From Rhodamnia argentea (lineage: Eukaryota > Streptophyta > Magnoliopsida > Myrtales > Myrtaceae), in assembly GCF_020921035.1 (NCBI RefSeq), contig NC_063150.1, positions 31,357,826 to 31,421,825 on the forward strand: a stretch of DNA of 64,000 nucleotides, written 5' to 3'. The position numbers were made by a program, and so were the translations under genes. Under the pieces are notes generated by a model that saw nothing but the letters and a program-made list of their open reading frames with translations, searched no databases and was not told the origin of the DNA. Positions 45,188 through 56,325 of this stretch are shown piece by piece (position 1 is the first letter of the stretch; each line of letters begins with the position of its first letter).

Positions 45188-48100
45188 ATGGAGAAGCAAA
45201 CTGCGAGCCTCCATTTGGTCTCCGCGTTTCTCGCCATGGAACCCACTGACTGCGTGTTATCCCACGCGAGGTGAAATCTTCTCTGTTTTCCTCTCTGCGC
45301 GCGCTTCACCGAGTTCAATTTCCTTTTCACCTGCTCTTTAGATTCTCTAGATCCTGCGTGTATTGAATTTGAAGCAATTGTCTCTTCTATTCGAAACCCA
45401 GATCACTTGGTGGAGGGTCCGTGACGGTGGATGTTCAGAGGTTCGTGTGGGATCATTGCATCAGTAAAGCTGTAAGTCTTGATTGAGAGCTTTTCCCAAA
45501 CTAGAGAACCCAAAACAAAAAAGATAAAAAGATGTCGCAACTGAAGTGTCTTTTAAGTTCAGGTCACATGTTGATGTTGGTTTAGGAAATAAGTGAAAAA
45601 ACAAGAAGTAATCTTTTGTGTTTCCTCTGTGTGTCATATCTGCTAAAGTGAAACGAAATGATTATATGCTTCTGTGGAAGTTATTGTTCTTGTTACTAGT
45701 GTTGGAGTTGTTGCTTAGCTTAGTAATACTAGCTCATGTGTTAGTTCTTGAGTATCAGGTTCATTGCCATCAGTTTTTGCTGCATTATTTTAGTGAAGGA
45801 CTGTTACTACAGAATTCTCTGAACAGGGGGTGTGTTGTTGCAGATTGGCAAGTGCCACGCTCCGTACTTGAAACACTTCTTGAAGAAGCTCATATTGGAA
45901 ATTGAGGCTAACCGTGATGACGTGCTAGATGAATTGTATGAACTGTACACCGAGTTCATGACTTCTTTAAAGGTAAAGCTCGTTGTTGTTAATTTTCTTA
46001 CAGAATAATGTGTCCCATTTCTCCTGGTTTATTTATTAATTCTCAGGCTACCAATGACAAAGTCTTTTTGTCATTAGGATGAAAATGCAGTCAAAGGGAA
46101 TGTGAGGGCTTTGAAATATATCTCTTTTATTTTCCCAGATGGTAACTATCTTTTTTTCAGGTTTTTTTTTTAATTGAGTTATAATTTTTGTATCCATAAT
46201 CTGAATCTTCGGTTTGCGATTTCCTAGATGCAAGTTGTAAGGATGCAATGGTAAGGAAATTGGTGGTTCCACTGCATTGTTCGCTCAACATGCTTGAAGG
46301 AGATACGGGGTGTGTATGCGATTGAATCATGTATATATTTTTAAAACTGAATGCTTACCCTGGGTCATATGCTTGCTTGGTTTCATACAAGTAGATTAGA
46401 TGTGGATGTATACTTTTTGTTTTTTCAGAGCACAATTTTATATTAGGTGTGGAGACGCTCTTAATCACAGATGGTTTATTGTCTCATGCATTGTGTGGAT
46501 TTATGTGCCGACTGAAATTATCTTTCAGTCCATTCTCTCATCAGGTGCTCGATCTGGCCAGCCAGTCTATTTTTGTCAGAGTTCATACTTTCCTTTCCGG
46601 ATATGTTCTCCGGCAAAACATGTTTTGAAGTAAGCTGTCCAAAGTGCATCAGAAGTTTCAAATAAACATTGAGGCGTCATGGGTTCAATTTTCCTGATTT
46701 ATTATCCACGTTAGATTTGGTCCTCTTATAGACATTCCGTTAGAAAAGTTTTGCGAACATTATAGTTTAATTTCTGTAGTAACAATCTGATTCATCAGAT
46801 CCAGTAGTCGATTCCGCAGAGATAATCACTTGGCCTTCTATTCTTTTCCCCCTTTGTGCGATTAGTTCAATCTGTTTTAACTTTATATATCATGCACTAG
46901 AACTGATTTCAGGTATTGACTAGAATATTGGACATAGGTTGGCTCAGGTGTTGGCTTAGTTGGTATCTGTCTCTCGCATGTGAAAGCTTCCAAGGTACTG
47001 TCCATCAGCTTCAAGCTCCTTTCTGCTTTTTTCCTTTTACTCGAACCTTCATATGTTTATGCATTGTTCTTATTCATCAATCAGTATATGTGGATATGCT
47101 AGGGTTGTGCACGCTATGGTTTTGGCAAGCAACTCTTGTGCTGTAATTGGTTCTTGGGATTGTTCTTGTTCCTATGAGCTGAATGTCACAAGCTGATTTG
47201 GTTGTGAAACTAGCGATCTGTCCTTCAGCACATATACAAACTTGGCTGAATACGTTGGACATAGTTTCATGATGATACATGGGTAGCAGTTTAGAAATTG
47301 ACCACATTCATGCAGGTAATATTAAGTGATGGCGACCTATCAACTTTAAGCAACATGAAGCTTAATTTGAAGATGAATCAATTGAGCACCAGTGATGATG
47401 AGCCAGAGTCTTCGCAATGTCCAGATTCTGTGAGTGATCATGTCATTGTCCTTGCACGTTCCAATCTAAGCGCCCATTTTTTCAAGTTTTTAGTTTCATA
47501 TTTCACACACATGCACCATAGTTTTCCTTCTTAGATCCAAATGATAGATACTTCTTTCATTGGTATGGTAGACATCGTTATGATAATGCCTTTAGCATGA
47601 TAGAGTAGTCCTGCTGCACGACTTCCCCATTAGTTCTTCGGTTACTTCAATAGCAGCGTGGTTTGACTTTTTCCATTGAACAAATTGATTTGCTCAAGAA
47701 AAGCATGACTTTGAATGAGGTCCATCCGAACAATATTCATCCTCTGCAATCATGTGGATCCTGATGCAGTTTGAACCTGCACAAATTGGAGGAATAAGAA
47801 CTGAAATTGATATCGTTTCCTCACACCAGGTAAAATGTTTACACCTGCCTTGGGAATGTGCATCTGAGATTGAACTTCAGGGATCGGAGCCAGATATAAT
47901 GTGAGTAGTTTCTCTACCAACACGCCTCTTCTGTTGGGCATTAATGTGAGATATTCGGGTGCTTTCTCTCTTCATCAATCAGTGAAGACGTGATTTCTCT
48001 TTTTCTACAGCTTAGGTGCAGACGTGATATACGACCCGTTGTGCCTGCCGCACCTTGTGCATTTGCTCTCCATTCTTGTGGATAAATCAAAGTCATCGCA

Positions 48101-48407
48101 ATTCCCGAGAGCAGGTTGTGACAGTGCAATTGGCAACTCACATGATTACAGCAATAGGTGCAATTCCCAGGATGTCGAGGCAGCTCGCGACCGTGCAGGA
48201 AATGCCAGCCCCACCAAGCATCCAATCGCTTACATTTCGTCTGTCATCCGCAATGCCAATACTTTCGATCGTTTTCTCGCTTTAGTTGACAAGGCAAATC
48301 TCACTGTTGCTGACCTGACTGGAACCTTTCAACCTGCCAGTTTACTTCCTTACATGCAATCATACGATAGATCGAGCATACGACTGTTCAGGCTCTCGAG
48401 TAAATGA
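45188..48407 (+). CDS. EEF2KMT: EEF2KMT (FAM86-type protein-lysine methyltransferase), copy C
   Basis: Close duplicate of copy B with the same ten exons: 45188-45270, 45402-45471, 45844-45972, 46078-46141, 46228-46309, 46545-46629, 46938-46994, 47316-47429, 47830-47900 and 48011-48407. They total 1,152 nt, 383 aa, all junctions in phase. Exons 1-9 have identical lengths in B and C; exon 10 is 12 nt longer here, in the variable stretch between ILVDKS and KHPIAYISS. IWPASLFLSEF, EVGSGVGLVGI, ILSDGD and LGADVIYDP are intact, so it should bind SAM. The exon 5 donor is GTGTGT where B has GTATGT, possibly weaker. It lies on the same strand as LRAT-C with the retroelement remnant between. The inferred role is as for copy B; eEF2 as substrate is knowledge of the family, not visible here. 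Confidence 0.9.
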
Positions 48408-50924
48408 GGCTCGATGTTTCTACCTCACCCTAGTGCGAAGAGCTTGTGCCCCGCTTTCCAGTTAGCACATTCATGCAGGCACGGACTGCACATTGTCCTG
48501 ATAGTGATCCAGGTCAGGGGCATATTCTCGGACATTGCCCCCTGATATTTTTGCTTGGCCTATGTGATTTGTTTGATGTATGGCAGAGAGCATTGTTGTT
48601 GTAATTTGAGCTATGAGAGAAATGCTTCATCCACAATTGTAGGACGATAACGCAACGAAACCTTTTCCAGGATGACGGGTTATGATCTCGTATATCTTTC
48701 ATCGAATGTGGCGACCCATGTATTTTTTTTTTTTTTCTGAGTGTTGAAATTTCTGAATAGTCGAAGCTCTTTTTGATGTCCAAGTGAGCGGCTAACGATG
48801 GCCAAGTACCTTCCTTGGCATTCTGGGTAACATGATTGGAGATTGAACATCCAGTGTTCTATCGATTTCAACCTCTGGACGGCTAACTCTTACATTCTGG
48901 CCGGCCATTGTCCGGGAAAGAACTTTCACCTACGTCGCGACCTTTTGCGATTTCTTGTTTCCAGAAAAGCAAGAGAAGCACAGAGGTATATGAACAAAAA
49001 AAATACAAAGACAAAATCACTTAAAACGATTGCGCATCGAGGCAATGGAATACTGGTCAGTACTGCAGGACTGCATTAAAAATCATGCATGAAGACCACG
49101 CTGGTACAATTGAAGGATTATCTTTCCTTATGACCATAGGAATCAAGTACGTGCTAAAACTCGGGTTGGATGGTCTAAACTGAAGATTGTTTTGCATTCG
49201 GTGACATTAAGAATCAAACATGTGTCGTGCGTCCGATTCACACGCATGTTTGTTCCTTAATCACGAATTCAACTCTAAATGATTTTGTTGTTTTAGTAGG
49301 AGGATACGTACAATGTTGACACATGGGGACAAGAAAACTGTCAAAACTGATGGAATCTAATGGGTTCTTTGTTCTTTAAATTAAATCATCGTGGGGATCT
49401 TCAAAGATTTCAAAATTGGTTTTGCGTTTGGAAAGGTGGGGTTGGGACGCACGGCAAGAAAGTCAAGGGAAAGATCAAAGCTGTAGCACCAAACACCGGA
49501 AAAGGATGACAAATTTGACTCGTCATGTACAACGTAAGACGTAGCGATGCTAAGCTAATTGAGATAAAAGGTGATAGAAAGAGACAGGGAAGGAGACAAC
49601 CGCTCCAATTGTGCACGCCAATTTCTAAGGATATGGTCATTGATTTTTTTCTTTTATAAAAATAACACAGCAATCTTCAGTAAGTGAGTCATCAATGAGT
49701 TTAAAATGATAAAACTCAAAATAATATGGGTGTTAAATGCATTTGGTCGTCTGGATTTCTAGTCGTGATGAGATTGGATAGGATAGGATATGAAATTCAA
49801 GGATTTTGCCATATCATATCCATTGTTTGGTTAATTGCAGTAATAAAGTCGAATATGTGCATATCCTATGATGTTCATTGTTTGCATTTGCACACATCGA
49901 TGTAAACGAACCCGAAAATGCACAAATGGAGAGTATAAGAATCTCCCATAATTCACTTCCAACGATAGTAAGAGAGAGAAAATATGATCATTCACATTTA
50001 CAATTACAAAAAGTTTTTTCCTCTCGTTACTTTGGTTAAACTTGGACATGAGCCATAAAGTTACGGAGGAGAATGAATTTTGATTCTCTTTCTTCTTTTA
50101 TAAACTTTTGATGTGAACCAAAAACCTACTATGGAGAAGAAGTTTCAACTCTCTCACCATTTTCATAAAGTTTTGACGTGAACTAAAAAATTACAACGGA
50201 ATGTTGAAACTTCAACATGAACTAGAGATACATAAGAGAAGAAGATGGAGATCTCTAGGTTTTTTTTTTCTTTAGAAACTTCATTTTTATTTACTTATTT
50301 TTTAATTTTTTATATATCTTTTTTCATTATTTTTATTTTGTTCTATCATTTCTTAATAAATATTTTATTAAATAAAAAAATATACCACGATAATTAAAAT
50401 ATGTAATGATATGGATATGAAGTGTCTGTATGCACAAAATATATATTATAAAGTAGAAAGAAACTCAAATTTATAAATACATACAAGTGTATCATGGATA
50501 TAAAAAATCATATCCACTCCTTATCCTACCTCTCTCATGGGATAATTATATCCAGGCTATATCCCATTTTATCATGTCTTAGGCAAGAGCCAAACACAGG
50601 ATAAGACCTATCCCGATTTTTGTCCCGACTACCAAACGCAGAGTTTAGGTATGAGTATTCCTAGATTTGGTTAGATATGGAAGTATTTAGTTCTCATACA
50701 GAAAGGAAGGCCGTATCTCTTTCGTTTTGAAAGAATGAAAATTGAAAGTGAAATAATGAACAATGAGAAAGAACACACCTTTTCGTGTCCGAAAAAGTGG
50801 TAATTCTCATACACCATTTCGTTGTTCGAAAACAGTTTTTTTTGCCTAAAAATTGCAACTCTTCGTGCCCAATAACAGATAGTTCAAACATACCTCTTCA
50901 AGTTCAAAATTGTACATCCAATCA
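48408..50924. other. EEF2KMT-C 3' flank and spacer
   Basis: 48408-48780 aligns with DNA downstream of copies A and B; 49290-49610 aligns with 30100-30420 and marks the right end of the duplicated segment. 49760-50630 is AT-rich with GGATAGGATATG / CATATCC phrases at both sides, possibly a MITE. No gene is seen. Confidence 0.5.
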
Positions 50925-51242
50925 CACTTTTTCATATCTGAATCACATATTTTCATATCTGAATCAATAGTTATTTCCAAACGGACACAAGCACTCCAAA
51001 GATTACAAGAGTGTCAATTTGGTAATTATGTCCGAACGGACATAAATCTTCCAAAAGATGTAAGAGTATTTTATATCCAATAACACTTTTTCATGTCCGA
51101 AACGCACATTTTCATATCTAAATCAATAGTTATTTCCGAATAAACACAAGCATTACAAAGATTACAAGAGTGTCAATTTAGTAGTTATGTCCGAATAGAC
51201 ATAAACCTTCCAAAATATGTAAGAGTATCTTATATCCATGAA
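50925..51242. repeat. 159-bp tandem repeat, two units
   Basis: Units start at 50925 and 51084, both CACTTTTTCAT, and share TCAATAGTTATTTCC, GATTACAAGAGTGTCAATTT and TATGTCCGAA. A short CACATTTTCATATCTGAAT is also repeated inside. No coding content. Confidence 0.8.
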
Positions 51243-52169
51243 CAATCGCCTTGTTCCAATGAGTCATGAAATTTATTTATATAATAATAATTTTAAAATA
51301 AAAAATTAATTAATTAATAAAAAATAATTATTGAATAGAGCCAATTCTAGACTACACAAGTGTGCAAAGTTTTAAGTGCGCCTAATAATCGAATACCCGA
51401 ACCCGGGCATAATGGGGAGTAGCCCACTTGCTTATTTATTTCTACGAAAGACTATGTTATCTTTCTAACTAATAAAGTGACTTTTTCTCTACCTTGCATC
51501 CTGTGTGGGATGCCAAAAAGGCATTATTTTATTTTTTTTCAAACAAACTTCAACAAAATTCACCACGTCTTATATTCGGGATTATTCTCATTATCCGTAG
51601 TGCTATTGGAAAATTTAATGAGTGCCGCAAAATTTATTTCATTAGTTGATGCCCGAGCGAGAAAATTATGTGTTCGTGCGTACGTGAGTACTTTTCATAC
51701 CATTAACGGCAAATGGTGTCCCCCTTCTTATACCATTGAATCCACAAGTACCGGCGGAGGACCAAGAAATTACCCGATCCGATACATCTGTAATAGTCAC
51801 AATGGTAATGTTGAAACACTCACTCACTCTCCTACCTAGTACCTACCGCCTCACTCAGGCCAAAATCACCACGTGGAAAAGCGTATGTAGCCCTTTAGAA
51901 TTTTTCATACGTCAATGTCATATTCTCAAGTGTGGGTTACAACAACAGGTTTGGGTTTCAACCGCGTCGACCTACGAATCTCGAACTCACGCGTCAACTA
52001 GGTCGGACCTCGACGAGAATGGGAAAAATGTGCGGCGACCCGGAAACAGGATCGGATTCTTTGTTTGCGATCGGGGGCATTCGAGGGGAGCCCCGTGTGC
52101 ATCCTAAACAAGCGAGACTACTAACTAAAGTGTCTCTCGACTCGCGCACGGCCGGCCCGTCGCCTTCCG
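51243..52169. other. Intergenic, no gene seen
   Basis: AT-rich to about 51700, then more GC-rich. The frames around 51.9-52.2 kb have no motif I recognise and run into the LRAT-D promoter repeats. Confidence 0.45.
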
Positions 52170-52619
52170 AGATACTCGTACGCTGTTCTTGGTGACCACT
52201 TCAAAGTTTTGACAGAGCTGAGCAGGAGGAGCAAGATGAGAGGACTGAGCGTGTCATCTGTCCCATGCCCTGAGCTGGGGTTTGGTTGTCCCATGGCCCG
52301 CTTCCGACGTCCAACAAAGGGGAGCTGTCTCTCGGAGTGACTGAGAATTGATTAGGTTTTGCCCAAACATTATTGAGCGCCCACCATTTTGACTTTTGGC
52401 GGCACGAATTCAACACCCGATCGAGAAGTCACCCCCATCTGCCTCTTCATTTGTCATTATTTGTGGGTCTCGAAACGAATGGGAACGTGACCAACAGAGG
52501 CCCGCGTGCCCCTTTGCGCCTCGTCTTTATAATATTGGGAATGAACTTTCCCTCACCCTCAGTTCATTTTTCTCTTCGCTTTCGCTTCCCTCTCTTCTAA
52601 AAAAACAAACAAAAAAAAT

Positions 52620-52719
52620 ATGGGGAGGGGAGCTATGGGGAAGGCGGTGACGCCGGAGGATCTGAACGCCGGAGATCACATATTCCGATACGGGTTGCAC
52701 GGCATGTATTCGCACCACG
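52620..52719 (+). other. Upstream duplicate of LRAT-D exon 1
   Basis: It encodes GKAVTPEDLNAGDHIFRYG and then LHGMYSHHG from an ATG at 52635, with another in-frame ATG at 52620. It ends at a GTACGG donor in the same phase as the main exon 1 (54287-54371), from which it differs by P for L at position 7. It has its own promoter unit with a TATA-like box at 52528. It could splice to exon 2 at 55829 as an alternative first exon. It has no exon 2 of its own. Confidence 0.7.
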
Positions 52720-54176
52720 GTACGGTTCTCGTGCCTCTACTGTCGTGTTAGTATGTTTCTCTTCTTTTTATTAGACTCGAACTTCACTCCGTTCTATCAG
52801 TTTCGTAAGATGATTCCAATAATCAAATTTTGCCTTTCAAACTCCAGTGCGGGTGTTGAAAGTTTAATTTCATCTGGTTGAGATTTTGCACTTCTACTCT
52901 CCCAAGAATTCCTCTTTATGTAATCAAAAAGTTCGATATTGAAAAGCCCTTGATTCTCTTAATAAGGGCCGGATCGAGCCTTGGCTGTCGTGATCGTGGC
53001 TAAATTTTCATCATTAAAATTCGATAACTCCTTTATTTATTTATTTATTTTGCTAAAGGCCACCGGATTCCATCAGTACAATCAAGTGGGGCCAAAAAAG
53101 GTAATGCTCGTTTTGTGGATTCTGATTGTAGCATGTCTTCTTTTGGGTTATAAAGTGACGAAACATTTTTTAAGGAGTGCCTGAGATATCGTAAATAACG
53201 ATGACACGTGTCTCTACCGTCTTATATCACTTGTGAGGTCCACTAAACACGCTTCGTCATAGAATATTTTAAGTTAACAGAGTGGTTAAATTTCTTAGAG
53301 ACAATTCAATTTCCAAAATGTATAATTATGCCCGTTAATGACTCGATTTCGTTAAAACACCTCTCCCCCCCTCCCCCTCTCTCCTGCCTTGAGCAGGACA
53401 CACTTGTACGCTGTTCTTTGTGACTACTTCCAAGTTTTGACAAAGTTTGAGCACGAGCAAGCTGAGAGGACTGAGGCGTTATCCCACGCACGAGCTGGGG
53501 TCCGTCGTCCTATGGTCCCCGCTTCCAACATACGACAAGGAGGGCTGTCTTTCCTGGCGACTGAGAATTGATGGGTTTGCCCAAAAGCATTCTCGATAGC
53601 CCGCCATTTGACTTTTGGCGACACGAATTCTACACCCGTTCGTGAAGGAAGTCCCTCTCGTCAGCTTCTTCATTGTCATGGACTCATCAACGGCGACGCT
53701 AACCTAATGGGAACGTGACCAACAGAGGCCCGCGTGCCTTTTGCGCCTTGTCTATATAATATTTGGAAATGAACTTCTTTGTTTGCATCGGGGAGTTCGA
53801 CGGCCCCGAAGGAGGTCGCCAAACTGCTGCGAAGTTTGAGCAAGACATACTTCCAAGTTTTGACAAAGTTTGAGCAGGTGCAAGCTGAGAGGACTGAGGT
53901 GTCATCCCATGCACGAGCTGCGGTTCGTTATCCTATGGTCCCGGCTTCCAACGTACGACAAGGAGGGCTGTCTTTCGTGGCGACTGAGAATTTATGGTTT
54001 CGCCCAAAGACATTCTCGATAGCCCGCCATTTGACGTTTGGCGACACGAATTCTACACTTGCTTGCGAAGGAAGTCCGTCTCGTCAGCTTTGCATCGTCA
54101 TGGACTCGTCAATGGGGACGCGAACCGAATGGGAACGTGACCAACAGAGGCCCGCGTGCCCTTTGCGCCTCGTCTG

Positions 54177-54185
54177 TATAATATT
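54177..54185 (+). promoter_or_regulatory. Likely TATA box of LRAT-D
   Basis: TATAATATT about 110 bp upstream of the ATG at 54287, in the third promoter unit. The same box stands at the same place in the other two units, which supports it as a conserved promoter element. Not tested. Confidence 0.5.
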
Positions 54186-54286
54186 GGGAATGAACTTTCC
54201 CTCGCCCTCAGGGCCTCAGTTCATTTTTCTCTTCGCTTTCGCTTCCCTCTCTTCTCCCAAAAAAAAAAAAAAAGGGGAGGGGAGCG

Positions 54287-56247
54287 ATGGGGAAGGCGGT
54301 GACTCTGGAGGATCTGAACGCTGGAGATCACATATTCCGATACGGATTGCACGGCATGTATTCACACCACGGTACGGTTCTCGTGCCTTTGCTGTCGCGT
54401 TAGTATGTTTCTCTTCTTTTTATTAGACTCGAACTTCACTCCGTTCTATCGGTTTCGTAAGATGATTCCAATAATCAGATTTTGCCTTTGAAACTCCGGC
54501 GCGGGTGTTGAAAGTTCAATTTCATCTGGTTGAGATTTTGCACTTCTACTCTCCCAAGAATTCCTCTTTATGTAATCAAAAAGTTCGATATTGAAAAGCC
54601 CTTGATTCTCTTAATAAGGGCCGCATCGAGCCTTGGCTATCGTGATCGTGGCTAAATTTTCATCATTAAAATTCGATAACTCCTTTATTTATTTATTTAT
54701 TTATTTTGCCAAAAAAGGTAATGCTCGTTTTGCGGATTCTGATTGTAGCATGTCTTCTTTTGGGTTATAAAGTGACGAAACATTTTCTAAGCAGTGCCTT
54801 TCGTCGACTTAACTTGATCGAATTAATTTGAATTGCGCATGAGATATCATAAATAACGATGACACGTGTCCCTACCGTCTTATATCACTTGTGAGGTCCA
54901 CTAAACACGCTTCGTCATAGAGTATTTTAAGTTAACAAAGTGATTAAATTTCTTAGAGACAATTCAATTTCCAAAATGTATAATTATGCCCGTTAATGAC
55001 TCGATTTCGTTAAAACACCTCTCCCCCCCCCCCTCCCCCTCTCTCCTGCCTAATCAAAATTTTCTTAAATACGTACATCCTTTATTATGGGTTTCTTTTT
55101 ACATCTGTGTTGCTCCATCTTTACGTATTCTTACCGCGATTACGAAAGGAAAAAATGACACAAATTGTCCATGAACTTTAGCTCAATATGTAATGTAACT
55201 CCCGAACTTTCATATTGTTCCGTAGGGTCCCCGGAACTTTGGAACATATTCAACTAAGTTCGTGAACTATAATAAAATGCCCAATGCCGTCTCCGAACTT
55301 GAATTAATGGGAAGGACTACATTGGACATCTTTCTATAGTTCAGAGATCATATTGATCAAATTAACAATTCAAGGAACACATTACTTATTCGGTCAAAAT
55401 TCATGGACCATTTATTTCGTTATCCCATTGGAAAAGCCCTTTTTCCCCCCATTTTCTGACGAGTAAATGTCTTCATTGCCAATGTGGAAAACAGCGGGGG
55501 GGAAAAAGCCCAAATGCAGGAATAGGCCTAAGTTCACCCTTTTGAGTTTTTTTAAAAAAAAAAAAAGAAAGAAAGAAAGAAAAAACTTTGTCATAGTTCT
55601 TAGGGAAGATTCCAAATAAGGGCTCAAAGTGGATCTGATTTCAATAAGGGCCTGAAGTGCCCTCATTAACGTTCCGGCGTAAGCAATTGAGACATGGTAA
55701 AGTAATAGTTCCAATAATGGATATTCTAATGTTGGCGCCTAATCATCCATAACCAAAATATTCATCTTCATTCTTTCGGGACTGAAATTTTGATTCTTTA
55801 CCGTGTTCTGCACCGGTATACATGGCAGGAATTTACGTAGGCAACGGCTACGTGATTCACTTCACCCGTACAGAGAACAAAAAAAACATTTGCCAATCGT
55901 TGTCCAAGACTAGCCCCAAGCAACGAAGTTGTCCCGATTTCCCGAAATGCGAAAACCAGGAGACCGTCAAGCTTGGGGTCGTCAAAACTTGTCTCGATTG
56001 CTTCCGCCGGGACGGCAACAAACTCCGATCCCTCCACTGCTATGGGTACGGAGGGCCACGACTATGGTTTATGCTCGCCAGGCCAGGGACTTGCACCACC
56101 TTACCCTGCACCAAATCGCGCGATCAAGTCATCGAGAAGGCTACCAAGCTTCACGCTGACAATGCTTTCGGCGACTACAGCATGATAAGCAACAACTGCG
56201 AGCATTTCGCCGTATTTTGCCGGACCAACATCCGCAGAAGCGAGTAG
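54287..56247 (+). CDS. LRAT/NC-domain protein, copy D (shortened C-terminus)
   Basis: Diverged relative of LRAT-B and C. Exon 1 is 54287-54371 and exon 2 55829-56247, joined G|GA; 167 aa. The core is kept: AGDHIFRYG, SHHG (26-29), VIHF with His39, and NNCEHF with Cys152. It begins MGKAVTLEDL and lacks the ~16-residue N-terminal extension of B and C. The first Cys pair is spaced CPDFPKC rather than CPKC; TCLDC is kept. The stop at 56245-56247 is TAG where B and C have CAG (Gln). The frame stays open for 25 more codons to a TGA at 56323-56325, with residues matching the paralog tails (KIVKAKERTMRL against KIKEAKEWTTKL). So the last quarter-helix is lost but all presumed catalytic residues remain. 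Probably a working enzyme, possibly less stable. Confidence 0.8.
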
Positions 56248-56325
56248 ACATCATTTGTCACGAATTGTGAGCAGAAAATTGTGAAAGCCAAAGAGCGGAC
56301 CATGAGGTTGGTGCAGAGGAACTGA

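Larger units (their letters stand above)
52170..55025 (+). repeat. Tandem duplication of LRAT-D promoter (x3) and exon 1 plus intron start (x2)
   Basis: Promoter units lie at about 52170-52590, 53405-53790 and 53848-54230. All share AAGTTTTGAC, GAGAGGACTGAG, GACTTTTGGCG.CACGAATTC, AATGGGAACGTGACCAACAG and a TATA-like box (52528, 53753, 54177). Units 1 and 3 continue into exon 1 and the first ~650 bp of the intron (52740-53365 and 54392-55025); unit 2 stops before exon 1. The exon 1 starts are 1,652 bp apart. One junction is visible at about 53388, where CTCTCCTGCCT passes into promoter sequence instead of AATCAAAATT. Confidence 0.85.

Noticed and set aside
50925..51242. CRISPR-like array
   Set aside because: Only two long units, no short repeat/spacer pattern, and the genome is a plant's.
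51736..52195. Open frames of 87-123 codons upstream of LRAT-D
   Set aside because: No motif, no splice partner, and the right part overlaps the promoter repeat.
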